A stretch of DNA of 64,000 nt from Diaporthe sp. PMI_573 (GCA_021399435.1 JAJTUP010000072.1:62001-126000), one strand, 5' to 3'. Numbered from the stretch's first letter, positions 1 through 12,027 are shown. Notes: generated by a model from the sequence alone, not told the origin. Numbers and translations: made by a program.

Positions 1-1
1 T

Positions 2-943
2 AACAACATTATAGCCATAATCGCCAGTCTTTTCTGGCTTATCACGCTGCTATACCGTATCGTCACGATGTTTCTAAGTGCGAGCAGCATTATACACAAT
101 AAATTGGAACATACTAGGGTCATACGTCTGCTACTCAAACCCGATCGCCCCGTAAACCTTGCTCCTGGGGATTACTTCCACATCCTTCTTCCAGGCAGGC
201 CTTTCAGCTACAATATACAAAAAAGCTACCCCGCTGTTGCGGAGATGTTGACAAACCTTGGCCAAGCTAAATCACCCGAAATCATAGTAAACCTCACTCA
301 TGACCGTCATCTGAATCAGCAACTAAGTCGAATGAAACGGAGCGAGCGAGTACTGCTCTATGGTCCATTCACACAAAGTCTCTACCTCGAGCGTTATGAA
401 ACAGTGCTTCTTATAGCCAAGGGGCTGGGGATATATGATATACTACCACTAGCTTATAGTATTACAAAGCGTAAGGTTGGTGATATAAGGGCTAAAGAGT
501 CTGGCACTCTATCAAGCTTATTCCGAGATATAACCCGAAAGGTTGCTTTGATCTGGTGGCTGGATGAAAGTGAGCCAGAGGCCTGGGTCCGAGAGCAGCT
601 GAATGGACTAAAGAACCTCGATTCAAATAATGTCAGTACCCAATCCCTGCGCAGCCTTGACATAACTAAAACTATACAGAACTTGTTAAGCGTGTCTTTA
701 CTTTTTCGTACAGAGCGGCAAGATGGTGGTGAGCCCTTTAAGTGTGGGAATTATTGGAGATGCGAATACGGCAAATCAGATGCAAAGGAGACTTATCAAT
801 TCATCAAACACACTATAAATACACACACACTATCGCCAGGAACTAACATTGTAGTAGGTATGAAGATAGTAGATCCCCCCCAATTTCTGTTTGATCCTGG
901 GTATTCTAACATCATCAAGCATCTGGCGACAAAGCCTTTCTAG
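2..943 (+). CDS. ferric reductase-like protein, C-terminal part (5' end outside window)
   Basis: Reading frame 2 is open from the window edge, so the gene starts upstream; the stop is TAG at 941-943. The visible 313 residues begin with a hydrophobic segment (about residues 3-22) that fits the last membrane helix of an FRE-type reductase. An FAD-binding-like stretch follows (PGDYFHILLPGRPFS), then a segment resembling the start of the NADPH-binding fold (LLYGPFTQ... VLLIAKGLGIYDILPLAYSI), then a WWLDE...WVREQLNGL block seen in fungal metalloreductases. Such proteins move electrons from cytosolic NADPH through FAD and haem to extracellular metal. The GxGxxP-like nucleotide motif reads GLGIYDILP, which is slightly atypical. 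No frameshift is seen. Family call is by motif; whether the gene is functional cannot be judged without the N-terminal half. Confidence 0.65.
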   Translation, partial: NNIIAIIASLFWLITLLYRIVTMFLSASSIIHNKLEHTRVIRLLLKPDRPVNLAPGDYFHILLPGRPFSYNIQKSYPAVAEMLTNLGQAKSPEIIVNLTHDRHLNQQLSRMKRSERVLLYGPFTQSLYLERYETVLLIAKGLGIYDILPLAYSITKRKVGDIRAKESGTLSSLFRDITRKVALIWWLDESEPEAWVREQLNGLKNLDSNNVSTQSLRSLDITKTIQNLLSVSLLFRTERQDGGEPFKCGNYWRCEYGKSDAKETYQFIKHTINTHTLSPGTNIVVGMKIVDPPQFLFDPGYSNIIKHLATKPF

Positions 944-1918
944 AATCCACAAGAGAGATAGCGATTGATCTTACCGTCAAAAAGCGGGTGATCCGATTTG
1001 CGGTTCCTGGAGTGCGCATATTTGAAGGCTAGATCAGCATCACATAACAAATAATCGCACGTTGTAGCATGCTGTGTTGTAAGCTATGAGTGTTTGGGAT
1101 ACTAACTATAAGGTACACGTTTGGAGGAAGGAATTGTTAGAAGTTTGTAATGAGTTATATATTTAGAGACGCACCTAGTCCTCAACGCTGTACTTCTTAA
1201 TTTTCGCTCTGTTTGTAGGTGAATCATACTCGGCTCGCTACATTGACAAGGTGGCAGATGTATTGGCTGCAGTGTGGGCAAGAAATGTTAGTCGTTTGTC
1301 ACGGGAGGGACATAAGAGAGGCGAAGCTCTCAAGTCTTGCTTTGAATTGTAGAATTTCGAATAAAACCCTCGTCTAGCTAAGAAAAGAGAGAGGGAGGAA
1401 GGATCCCTCCGATTTCTATAAGGGCTTAAAAGCTAAGGGCCTCGTGGCTGCAGGTGGTCTGTGCGCAGAGCGCTGCCAGTCACACCCAGCCCGATGAGAC
1501 TCGGGAATAAGTGGCTGCGGTATTCTAAATCGGCAAAGCGACCCGCGGATCTGTCGTAACTTGAGTCTGCGCTAAGCAGCTGTTTGATTCAACGCAATAC
1601 CGTCTTTAAGTTTCCTCTCAACTTATTTTGTTGCAATATGCTTAATACAAGTAAACGTGTGAGTGTGAACTTGTCCGCAGTACGCAGAAAGGTTGGCCCG
1701 ATGGTTGAACTCGATATTGAGACAATCAGTGTTGTTGATCATATCCCAATTGATATCCTGGAGATTTGAAGACTTGCGGAACTCACGTCCTGCATTGTAA
1801 TCCAAATTGTGTGAGATGAACGGAATACATCTTCAGTCGGGTCTCGAAGTGATTCATTGATCAGAGGAGTAGAAAGATTCCTAGCTAAATACTCTAAATT
1901 TAGGTGGTGAATGCAATA
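944..1918. other. intergenic, no supported gene
   Basis: Short unconvincing frames only. No splice-joined coding frame, TIR pair or RNA gene was found. Confidence 0.5.
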
Positions 1919-2299
1919 CTAAAGGGTTATAACCTGATGCCTTGCTCGCCTGAGCCTTTTATGTAGTCCTCGTTCCCGCCGTCTAGAAATTCGAAAACGT
2001 TCATGGTTGACGAGAACCGGCTTGACCGCGGCGCTTAGTAGAACTCCAAGTGCGCGGCCTTGAAACTCAGCGTACGGTTGGTCTTCCACATAGAGGCTAG
2101 CCATTTGACAAAAAGGTGTGGCAAGGTTGCTGAGAACCCAGTATCCATTATTGCAGAATGCCCATGTCAGCTCCTCCGGCACAGGCCGAACAAAAGACCA
2201 AGCGAAAGAGCTTTGGCCTTGGGCTTTGGCTTCTGCAAAAGGGTTGCCAAGGAAACTAGTGCGCCAATCGCCAAACCTTACTTGCTGTGTCCTCCCCAT
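1919..2299 (-). CDS. hypothetical protein, 126 aa
   Basis: A single-exon frame with an ATG at 2299 and TAG at 1919. The protein has an aromatic, low-charge N-terminal two thirds and a strongly basic tail (RISRRRERGLHKRLRRARHQ). I do not recognise a domain. It could be an exon of a longer gene or a chance frame; a plus-strand frame overlaps it. No neighbour suggests a function. Confidence 0.25.
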   Translation of the reverse strand: MGRTQQVRFGDWRTSFLGNPFAEAKAQGQSSFAWSFVRPVPEELTWAFCNNGYWVLSNLATPFCQMASLYVEDQPYAEFQGRALGVLLSAAVKPVLVNHERFRISRRRERGLHKRLRRARHQVITL

Positions 2300-3814
2300 C
2301 TGTTATCGATAAAACTTTAGCCCTGTTACCTCTGAAGACCCTGTCTACTTGGTTAATGAATATATCAAAGCCTTGCTGATTGTGGAAAACGGAGATTCTG
2401 TAGTTGTGGTGTCCACGCTTGCGAGGATTATTTTAAAGTTGGGCCGGTGCGGCTTTATATAGGTAATTGTAGTTTCGGAAATCTGATGCGGTTTTCCGTA
2501 ATAAAATAATAGGATTCTAGCAATCGCGTAGTACTTTCTTCTTGGTCGCTAAGCAGAATGTACTATATTTCTCGAAAGTACACATCTAACCAGATATACT
2601 TGTTTAAATATCCGCTAATTATACATAAATATAAAGATAGCCCACAGCAATTGTTATGGTGTGTTTCTATGATTGGAGGAACTCCGGTACAGATTTGACC
2701 GACCTTGAGAATTCGATAGGTTGATCCTCTCGATTGAGGCTAACATGCTTCCAGATACGAATACTCGACTCTGACGAACTAGTTCACGATCCTTATGAGT
2801 GTGACGCAATTAAATGTCATATCCCTTGTGTATATACCGGAACTCGTCGTAGAAATACTTCCCTAGCTCTTTGTTCTTGTGAACACGTTTGATTAAATAC
2901 GTACTCTGCTGGACCCAGCATTAAGCTCCAGCACTCTCTCTCCATATCCGTTCCTGGTGATATTCGGACCCCTCATGGAGGTGGGTCTTGTTTGCCTCCC
3001 TGATAATGGTGCTCACACGCGCCACGGAGGCTCTGGGCACTGTGGAGTTGCTCGTTTCGCGCGCCATACTAAGTGTTTGGCTGGGTATTGTTGACAGGTA
3101 AAACCGCCTATTGAGGTGGGTGGGGTACGGTAGTCAATACGCCGCTCTTGGCACGTCCGCCCGAATTTATGCCCAAATACCCTTCATTTCTTTCGGCTCG
3201 TATAGATTACCGAGCGTCGCTAGGGAATTACTGCTATAGCAGACAAGTCCCCATCTTTATGCATTAATACTGGATGCCCAAATATGCTGGCATTGTGTAA
3301 GACTCATTGAGAAATAAACAAAAGCGCTATTTCCTTTCAAGCACAAACAGGAATGACATTTTACATGCATTCCGCCGAGGACTGACGTTTACTCGTTTGG
3401 TTCAATATATTGCCCATAGTTGATGACGAAAAGGCCGTTCTCATCTATGTACTCGGAGCAGCTTCCAAGGGCTCTGCAGCGTGTCACTGGCCTGGTAACA
3501 CTATATTGAACCACCCACAGCCCCCCGCTTAGTGCTCGGGAACTGTCCCTCTCAACTCCTCGTCTCATTTCCTTCCACCATGACTCTCAGCGTACCAGCA
3601 AAGTATATTTTGCAATGACAAGCTCGGATCGCACCACCGCCTGATCAAAATCCACGTCGACGATTTGTCTGCCACACTATTTCCTCTCTTAGCATTTCAC
3701 TTCTACCACAAGAGAATTGACCTAGAGTTTCAGTACTGGCGGTTTTGCAGTCAGCGCTTGCAACGCTTTGCGGTTAATTTAGGCTGTCTGATTCGACTGC
3801 GCCATGAAGTTTGG
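2300..3814. other. intergenic region, nothing identified
   Basis: No supported coding region. The end (from 3584) is open in the frame of the next gene but lacks an ATG; it may be 5' UTR or hold an unrecognised upstream exon. Confidence 0.4.
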
Positions 3815-4657
3815 ATGTGCTCATTGCTCCGACATGTGAAGGACCTTTCGCTAGATAGGAGAGGGGATATCCGCCTGATCCCAGATCCGTGGTATTTTAG
3901 GGCACAACCGGAGCTACGAGACCTAATGATCGAACTGGCGCAACTGAGGCTGCACTCGCGCGCGGGGCTCTACATCCTTTTGCTGCCGAGGCGGAACGTT
4001 AAGTATAAGAACGAAAAGACGAACACCCAACTATCTATTCACGAGAAAGCGATGGAGAATCTGGGGAATCGTTACTGGAAAAAAGGTGCTCAACTAGGAC
4101 GGATCCAAAAAGTGTTGTATCGTCAAAAGACTGATAAGAACTACGAATTTGACGTTATCCCGACTAAGGAGTTTATAGCGAGTGGGTGCGATTTGTGGGA
4201 AGTTGGGATTGGAGTAGGTTGGTTGAAGAGGTATGCCCAGGAGGCGGTTTGGCTCAGGATATTCCCGGCAGTAGGAGAAGATATAGAGGAAGATGGTTTC
4301 GAATGGAGAGAGTGCGGCGAGAAGGAGGATGGGGACTGGTGGCCGACCAGCATGGAGAACGGAAAAGGTGGTCGGAAAGATGAGAGCGAAGACAGCGATA
4401 CTGACGATGTTGTTAATTGGAAACGAGAGAAGAGGGAACGATTAAACGACATCAGGGAGAGAAACGCCTGGAAAGGCGAGGTGGAGGAGGATGCTGCCTG
4501 GAGGAGTCTCGAAAAAATGGCGGTCGGCGGCGAAGAGTATGGAGAGGACGAGTTGGCGACCTCTAGAGAGGTTTTAGAGGCTGAGAGCAAAATCTGGCTT
4601 CCCACACTCTTGAGGAAGAGTTATGGTGGTGAAGGACTTGAAGTGCTGACTGTGTAG
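3815..4657 (+). CDS. hypothetical charged protein, about 280 aa
   Basis: The frame is open from 3584 to the TAG at 4655-4657. The first in-frame ATG is at 3815 (MCSLLRHVKDLSL...); upstream codons look equally coding-like, so an upstream exon joined by an intron is plausible. The first half is mixed alpha/beta-like and rich in Arg/Leu; the second half is very acidic and Lys/Glu-rich (EDSDTDDVVNWKREKRERL...), suggesting a disordered or coiled tail. I do not recognise the family. The long overlapping minus-strand frame is Ser-rich and looks like the antisense shadow. Confidence 0.45.
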   Translation: MCSLLRHVKDLSLDRRGDIRLIPDPWYFRAQPELRDLMIELAQLRLHSRAGLYILLLPRRNVKYKNEKTNTQLSIHEKAMENLGNRYWKKGAQLGRIQKVLYRQKTDKNYEFDVIPTKEFIASGCDLWEVGIGVGWLKRYAQEAVWLRIFPAVGEDIEEDGFEWRECGEKEDGDWWPTSMENGKGGRKDESEDSDTDDVVNWKREKRERLNDIRERNAWKGEVEEDAAWRSLEKMAVGGEEYGEDELATSREVLEAESKIWLPTLLRKSYGGEGLEVLTV

Positions 4658-5049
4658 TTATTCAAATACATTTCTATATTCTCAATCTCGATGGATGTGG
4701 TGGAATTAGTTACTGGCAACTCCGAACAAATTGATCTGCAACAGAGAACTAATGGGTTATCAAGGCTCGCAGAGCCAACTGTTACGGTATATATTGTTGT
4801 CTGCGAGAAGAACTAGCTTCTAGCCTGATGTACGCGATTATTACATCTCATAATATCCAGGCTCTCCGGTGTCTATTTCAATGGGTATATATTTATTACT
4901 CGAAAGGGAATGTGATCTACGATAGCATGGTTTTAGTACCTTTCTACACTCAGAGACCCAAACAACTCAACCAACTCAACGGACGACCTATATTGAGTGA
5001 ATTGGCTTAGTAATCGCCGACCTCTTAGCTAAGGATAAGTCTTCCGCTG
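4658..5049. other. intergenic, no supported gene
   Basis: A 60-codon frame at 4828-5010 has no supporting features. Confidence 0.4.
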
Positions 5050-7120
5050 ATCCTTATGACACCACCATTAAAGTGGTAATCCACTTATTTTGATGGGTGT
5101 TGCCTTGATAAAGTCTTCAAGATCGTCCATACAATCGCCCAGATCCTCGGTGACTTCCAACTCTTCAAGTAAAGCGTCCCACTCGTTCGGCTGCCGCTTT
5201 TGCAAAGCACATACCTCATCAACCGACTCTACAGGTCCAGTCTCAGGCTAAGTTTTGTACTCTTCTTCCCAAATTGTACGGACACCAGCAATGGCGTTCT
5301 CGTGCCATGACTCTGGCCAGTGGCGCTCAATGTACCTGATTCGCTTTGAAGGATCAAGAAGAAGGGCGGCAGCGTAAACAGGCGCATCTTCGGTCATCGT
5401 ATAATACTTGTCGAGAATGAACCAGCCCATCTCAATTAAATAAAGAATACGGCGATCAAGCATCTCTGGCTTCGAGTAATGTTCCTAGATTGGATAATTA
5501 GCCAAGTTAGGGTTTAGAGTCTATCAAGAGACAGCAAACCTTGTTCTTTTCATAGTGGCGTAATAAACCATCCATAATTGTCAATATTTGCGACAATATA
5601 GAATTCTTACCCTCAGCCCATAAAGTTGCTAACGCAAATGGGTGGAGAAATCTATGTGTTTTTTCAAGGTAATCCCAATCTGATAAGTTAAGGATATTAT
5701 CGTTGATCTCCTTATCGTAAATCAAGCAAGAATTGCTTAATCTGTGATTGCCTTCTGATAAGATTATCGATCAGCTTATACCAAGAGTTCTATCGAGTAT
5801 CGTTATCGACCCCAAGCCGCAAGCCTACTCAATCCTCCCATAGATCACTGTGGATAGATGAATTTCGAAGCCAGACCGCAATATTATGTAGTTTACGCAT
5901 CGCCGGGATGGTTTGCCAGCCTCTAAAGTTGTCATCCTTAAAATCGGGGACCTTCCGAGCGGCCCTTTTAGCCTTTCCCTTCCATATCTTACTAAAAGAC
6001 TGTTCTTACTGTCCCGAACCTTCAGACCGCGATGCTGGCTCGTTGGCGGATATATCATATAGTGTGAAGTAAAATTATTCGTACATCTCGGCGCCGGCCA
6101 CGTCGCTAGCAGCGGCAAGTGCTGCGCGTAAAGCTTCTTTCGAGGACGCAAGGAGAAAGGCTTGAAGGGAGAGATTTATGATATAAGCGATGCATCAGAT
6201 TCGACGCTGGCTGGGATGGAAAGATACCTAGACTCAGTTAACCAACTACCTATTAATCAGCGTTCTAAATAGCATACACCGTATTTATCCTGTAGCATTT
6301 GTGAAAGATGCTTTAAACAGGTATCGTTTAAAGTAGCATTATCGCCGGTATGATAGCCGATTTGCTTCGCAATGCCGTATTCTTCAATTGCTTCCGCCAT
6401 TAGAGTTACTTGGCGCTCGCCACTATGGCTATATCGACATTCAGGCATAGCTAGCAGGGCCTTTTAAAGTCAATAGCCATTATCAACCCATCTAGCGCAT
6501 ACTGCTAAAATGCCATGCCAATGAGGCAATATCCAGAAATCGGTCAAGAGATAGATCTTCAATACAGACGCCTAAAGCTTTGCTCTCAGTTGGGATCGGT
6601 ATAAGTCAAAAGTAGTGGTAATATAACACATCGCCGCGTCGCGAGACGTAAGGAGAAGATCCTCAATAGCCGGATTGCATGCCAATATAATATCCTACAT
6701 CTCATCCCATTTCACCGCGGAGAATGGTAAACGACGGCATATAAAAAGACCGACAATCGATTCTATATATTGCTGTCGGTTAAAGACGCGGCGTAAAGTG
6801 GCATCTAATGGCCGACTCTAAAAAAAATTGTCCATCCGAGCTACTTTAACGGCCGGGTAATAATATCTAAGTCGTGCTCGTCTACGGTACTGGCCTCCGT
6901 CTAAAGAATAGAGGCATGCTTCCTTTTCGCGTGGTATATAGCATTGCCACGCTTTCCATTTAACCATAGACTATCTGGGGGACAATAAAGGCATTCATAC
7001 ATAACACGACCAGACGTCTTTCGTTTGCCAGATGGCCCTAGTTTGGCCTTCTCTAGATAAGTAGTGCGGAAAATAACGTCAAAGCTAGATGATTCGAAGG
7101 GCAGATCATCGGGTAATGCT
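5050..7120 (-). pseudogene. decayed hAT transposase remnant (hAT-A)
   Basis: Read on the minus strand, fragments occur in the order expected for a fungal BED-finger hAT transposase. Near 7020-6900 is a BED-type zinc finger (CLYCPPDSLWLNGKRGNAI then HAKRKH). At 6448-6257 is the core block (EYGIAKQIGYHTGDNATLND). At 5725-5507 is the helical insertion domain, and at 5463-5248 the YAAALLLDPSKR / WEEEYKT block. The tail runs to about 5100. Frames are broken by stops and shifts throughout, so no functional protein is made. I could not find TIRs or a target duplication, so the limits are approximate. Confidence 0.7.
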
Positions 7121-7989
7121 CTAGTCTGTAATCAAGTAAGGGTATCAGTGATAACTTTTGAAGATAAACTCATAATTCAATATTAAAAGTCAAGGCAGCA
7201 GACTGCCGGACCGCGCGCTCTCACTAGGTACCGGTAACTCATAATCTAATGATGATCGGAATAATTGTCTCCTATCTCTTTCTCATCATGGTTGTTCTTG
7301 CTCTCCTCCTTCTTATAGGTAAAGAGGCAAGGTATAATACTAAACCTACTAACCCTGCAACAGACCTATAACACTGTTCTGACGATTCACGCGTAATCGT
7401 GTGACACCGTTTCCTGTGGCTGCCTATGCAACACTTATCATCCATGCTACTTCTCCAACACCAGGGATGGACATCTTACAAACGAGAATCGAATTAATAG
7501 ACTAATTCGATGCCAAGTCTTTATCAAATCGAATTTTATTCGCTATCAAATCAAACGGGCCCAAACGTTCAATCGAAATCGATCGATTCGGTCGAACGAA
7601 TGGCGCGGTTCGCTGAAACTCTCATTTCTTAAACGCGTCAACCAACCCCTAACGCTTTGTGATAATGTCTTGTCTTGGTTCCTTGGTGGGACCCCACCCG
7701 TAAGGGGGCTGGTTTTGTCATGATTCAACCATTAATGCCTCAGGCACCTAACCCAAAGCACCCGTCACATCTGACAGAATGAGACCATTTCCCAATTCCC
7801 ATGAGGACTATGTCCAGCGTGGGAGAGGTTAAAAAGCGAATCCTCGTGACCATAAAATGCAACTAATATTGTTTAGAGGGTACTTGCGCAAGTATGGGGG
7901 AATACGTGAGCACCCTGGTATCTTTCTAGCACTGAGATATAGGGTAGGCCCGTCTTGTAAAGCTCCACGATAAACTTCAACACATGCTG
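7121..7989. other. non-coding stretch with a 24-nt hairpin
   Basis: No supported coding frame. It contains a perfect inverted repeat at 7488-7511 (9-nt arms ATCGAATTA / TAATTCGAT, 6-nt loop). The sequence from about 7900 to 7989 abuts hAT-1 copy 1 where that element's left terminus should be. Confidence 0.4.
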
Positions 7990-10547
7990 ATTTTCCGTAG
8001 ACTTAACTTGATTTGAATTGATATACTTGAATTGAAAGCGCTGACCTGAGGCCAGGATGAAGTTATTGGTACCCTCACGCCTCTCCTCCATCCCAACCTA
8101 TCAGGTCCCCACCAAAGCTGACGACCTCGCCCACAGTGATCGCTTGATGGCCTAGCCAATTCCGTAGGCACTGTATTTCCTCTATTATCTCGGGGCTTAA
8201 GTTGTGCCTTTGCGAGCTTACTGTCAACTTGGTGACACTAAACGTCCGCTCAGGATCGACAGACATAGCAGGAATTGCCAGGATGTCGAGGGCAAACTTG
8301 CTCAGACGTGGATATTCTTCTTGGTGATCCTTCCACCATAGAATGGGGTTCAAGTTCTCTCGCCGGACTGGCCCTTGCCTCATATAAACTCCAAGCTCAT
8401 CTTCTTCCTCCATCATGTACCGATCGTAGCTCTGCATCCACTGGTCGAATTGACTGGGCTCATCTTGCTGCATCGCTTTTCCTATCACGGTTCTCGCTGT
8501 CTCGAACTGCTCCTTACGTGGATACTGTTGTTCAAAGAATTCCCGGACACTGTTCTTAGCGTCCCGTAGCCACACTAGTTGCTCGTGGCTGGTCCAGTTC
8601 GCCTCAAGCCAAGACACGTTCCAGCGCGGGTGAAGAATAACGGCAGCCGGGTAAAGTGGCGATTGGCCAAGTAGACTGTAATACTCATCAAGCTTTGACC
8701 AACAGTTATTGATAGAGATTTGTATGCATCGTTGGTGGTCATCATCAAGACTCTCAGCTTGCGAGAATGCACCGGTATATTCGTCTCGAGTGTGCTGTGG
8801 CAAGTGTTTCTCCCGTCCCCAACCCTGGTCAGCTCGTGGAGTACTATATCCTGCGAAAGTATTAGCAAAATAGACATAAGAAGAGCGAATGTGAACTGGA
8901 AAGCTGTACTCGTGGTTGCCGAGGCTCTGGCAAGCCGTAGCTCATCAGCAGTATCATCTGGGGGCGAGAATATCAGCTTTTGCTCCTCGAAGAAGTTGAG
9001 CAAATATTCCATTCCGATCATCACTTCCCACAAGGCGCCGTAACGGCCTTCTTTGGCCCAACCCTGGCACCTCATGGTGATCTCGTAGAGTGGTTTTAGT
9101 AGACTCTGTATCTCCGCCAAGAGAAGCCAGTCCTGCGGTGAAAGATGATCTTGGACAGGCACCCGTTGTCGGGGCTCTGCTGCCTTCGTGTCGAGATATG
9201 TGATGAAATGGTCAATCTGCTCTCGTTTGCGAATGGCACGCTGGATCATTAGAAACGTCGAATTCCATCTGGTTTCATTGTTCTGCATCAGTTCGAGCAC
9301 ACACGGCGCAGGGCAAGAAGTCGCGATTGGACTTGATAGGAGGCGTCGAGATAGTGAGCGTGGAGGCCAAGGAAAGCGTACCGGTTTGGAGAAGTCCACA
9401 TGTCAAAGCTAAAGCTAATCATTGTGACTGCCTTCTCCAATTGACTCGATATTGCTCCCTTCTTTACCTCGAATAATTTCCGCATGGTATCACGCACCGA
9501 CTGCCGGCTCCACGGCACCTCTTTTGCCAATGACGCATCGTGTAAGTCGAGCATTCGTCGCAAGTACGGATTCGACGGCGCCGTGAAAGGAAGATTGGCA
9601 GTGACGATCCAGCCGACCGTCAGCTCCTTCGCTTTATTAACATTGGATCTCGCAGTAGGAAGCTCCAGGCAGCGCCGTTTCGAAGGGGGGTGAATGTCAG
9701 CGCGAGACGAATCTTCGTCTGCATTGCCGTCTGCCTCAGTGATCATATGGGACCTATATCCAGTAAGACGCTGAAAAGAATACATATCGGACTCATACGG
9801 ATGCCATATACCTTCGGAGATGCTCAATTGGCGACGTGGTGTTTGTCGCGACGAACAACGAGCTCTTCCCGCGTTCATCACATTTCGAGCAAACCCAGTA
9901 GGTCTGCAACGTCCGCAAATCAGGGCTGACTTCCGTGAGGAAGAATCCATGGGCTTGAATCCAGCTCCGCCGGCCTTTGCGATTCTTGTTGGCAATATAC
10001 TCCTCTGGTATATACCTCTTGCAGCCGATCTGGATCGTTGGGAGGTCAGCAAGAGTCGTTCTCCCAGGTTCAGCCTTGATGGACGCAGCATCAAGCTGCT
10101 GTTTCAGCGATTTGCGCTGACTGCTAATCCCCAGGAGCGTTTCTAGCGACTGCTGTTGTGCTGCCATAGCGGATCATTGGCGAATCGCTGATCGTGGATG
10201 CTACTCACAAAGGGACTACTTAGGTTCTGAGTCAGGTGCGACGCGTCTCGACCACGCGGGCGAACAAACAATAAATCCGCGCCACCCCTGCCGCGTCCCT
10301 GGGTTATCATTGGCGCAATCAGCTGGGAAAGGCGACACCAATTCATTACCCTACACCTTGGGCCGACGAGCTCTGAATGGCCTCGGCACTCCCAGGGCCG
10401 TCGCACAGGAAAACCCATAAAATATAGTATTTCAAGTAAATCAAGTTTGGGGCATCATAGACTTACTTACTTGAAATAATTTGGGCGGTCAACTTACTTG
10501 ACTTACTTGATATACTTGACTTGATACTTGAATTGGGGTCAGCGCTG
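7990..10547 (-). mobile_element. hAT-1 copy 1: deleted hAT transposon, left TIR missing
   Basis: Near-identical in sequence to the full copy at 52300-55391. The right end carries the terminal sequence ending ...GGGGTCAGCGCTG at 10547, matching the other copy's right TIR. At the left, similarity stops at about 7990 inside the subterminal AAGT/ACTTGA-rich zone, so the outer TIR is absent. Relative to copy 2, about 465 bp are missing at about 9299 (the copy 2 interval from about 53673 to 54137). Copy 1 also lacks 5 bp near 9804, which shifts the transposase frame. It lies inside another hAT fragment (10548-11365) whose reading frame it interrupts. Confidence 0.85.
8090..10167 (-). pseudogene. 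hAT-1 transposase, copy 1 (broken)
   Basis: The ATG at 10167 starts the N-terminal region with a BED-type finger (YWVCSKCDERGKSS ... HLRRYM). After the 5-bp deletion the frame shifts, then continues through a SFDMWTSPNRYAFLGLHAHY block to about 9299. There the deletion joins it to the ELMQNNETRW block at about 9290. The C-terminal dimerisation region is at 8575-8100 (SKFALDILAIPAMSVDPERTF). The deleted interval includes part of the catalytic RNase H-like core, so the copy cannot be autonomous. Confidence 0.85.
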
Positions 10548-11365
10548 GTCGTCGTCCGTCGCCAGCTCATCGATAGCCTCGGACAACTGTCGCTGCTCGT
10601 CTTCTTCAGTCATAAAGTCCTTATCGCCCCAGTGAGCTAGCAGCTCGTTGAAATTATCCCTTTTGCTGCCGTACATCATGGCTCTGACTGTCAGATTCAG
10701 AAAATGAGGGGCGCAGCGGATGCGACGCTCATCCCCGTCGAAATCGAACTCAGTGCCAAGTGCTTCCATAGCCGTAGCATTATTCGCAGCGTTGTCAAGC
10801 GTGTAGTACCCGATCCTGAAGCCGAATAAGAGTTAACATAGTCAGTTTGGCAGGTAAGATTTTTGGCCATGGTTTTGTACCTGTCTTGAAGACCAAATGC
10901 GCATATTGTATCTGCAACTTCATCTGCAAGGGCTGCTCCGGTATGGCGCTTCCTGAGACCTGGCAAAGCCAAAAGTATTCTCCATTGTTTCCAATCTTGG
11001 TCGATAAAGTGGGCGTTAATACCAAGGAATAATGTGTTTTGTCGGGAAGTCCAGTCATCAAAGGTAAAGTGAATCATACTTCTCACTCTTTGAAGCAGCT
11101 CGTGAAGCGGGCCAAGAGCGCGATTATACTCGTTTATTAGGAGATTCACAAGCGTCTTGCCGCTCGGTATCTGCCCTTCCTGAAGAGACGGGTTATTGTA
11201 GAGAAGCAGTCGTCTGAAGCGCTCAGAGTTTACGAGATTGAACGGGAGGTTGTGGTATGTAAGCCAGTCGAGCAGGAGTAGTTGATTCATCTTCGGATCG
11301 AACAGCGTATGCAGATTGCCGAGAAGGCTTTGATCCCAAGGGTTCGTTGGATCGGCGCAAAGCAT
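10548..11365 (-). pseudogene. hAT-B transposase fragment
   Basis: The frame reads a hAT transposase N-terminal to middle part: [20 protein letters not shown], then the catalytic-start block [20 protein letters not shown], then [22 protein letters not shown], a short frameshifted stretch near 10800, then [17 protein letters not shown] and an acidic linker. It stops at 10547 where hAT-1 copy 1 begins. The zinc-finger N-terminus is missing because a pogo fragment abuts at about 11366. The C-terminal half is not found left of copy 1. It belongs to a different family from hAT-1. Confidence 0.75.
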
Positions 11366-12027
11366 CTCAAGTAGATTCCGTTCTGTACCTCCACTTCCAG
11401 CAACAGGGCCTGCAAATTGCGAAGGTGGCTAACAAGTTAGCAGGCATTATCGAACGACGTGGACATAGGACACGGAGGGATGACACAAACCACGACCTTA
11501 TGCTCCTTTCTCAGATGTCGGACAATGCCTCCGCCAGAGAAGATTCACAGTATTAGAAGCCGCCAGATGCACTTTAGCCGCATTGATGGTGCGAGAACGG
11601 AGATTATCAAGCCGTGGTTCAACCTCCTTCGCCTTCCAGTTGTGCTTAAAATTAAGTCGAAGAACCGCCACAACGCAGACGGAGGGGGTATTATGGAGGG
11701 CGCCGGAAGCAACGGTATGGTGATAGGGCTAGAAGGGAGGAAGGTTGTCTATCGAAAAAGCAACGGAGGGAAGGTCTGGACCTCCTATCTCGAATGCATT
11801 TCCGCCACGGGCGAAGCTTGCCCTCCACTCGTTATCTTCAAGGGGAAGCACGTACAACAGCAATGGTTTAAGACCCTCGTAGGTCACGAGACTTGGGAGT
11901 TCACGGCGACAGAAAACGGCTGGACCAACAACGCTGTGGCACTCGAATGGCTGAAGAAGATCTTCATCCAGTGGACCGCACCCGAGGACCCCTCTGAGTG
12001 GCGTTTATTAGTCCTCGATGGGCATTG
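11366..12027 (+). pseudogene. Fot1/pogo-type transposase fragment (DDE_1)
   Basis: From about 11570 the plus-strand frame matches the pogo/Fot1 catalytic region: SRIDGARTEIIKPWF, NADGGGIMEGAGSNGMVIG (first catalytic Asp), WTSYLECISATGEACPPLVI, FKGKHVQQQW, ATENGWTNNAVALEWL, ending in WRLLVLDGH (second Asp) at about 12027. The sequence after that is unrelated, so the last part of the catalytic domain is missing. The N-terminal part has stops. The break coincides with the 3' end of the HNH gene on the opposite strand. Confidence 0.8.

Noticed and set aside
4141..4605. 154-codon Ser-rich minus-strand frame
   Set aside because: It is the exact antisense of the charged plus-strand protein; its Ser/Pro bias is what Glu/Lys/Arg-rich codons give in reverse.
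8275..10146. Several plus-strand frames across hAT-1 copy 1, repeated in copy 2
   Set aside because: They overlap transposase coding sequence and recur only because the transposon is repeated.
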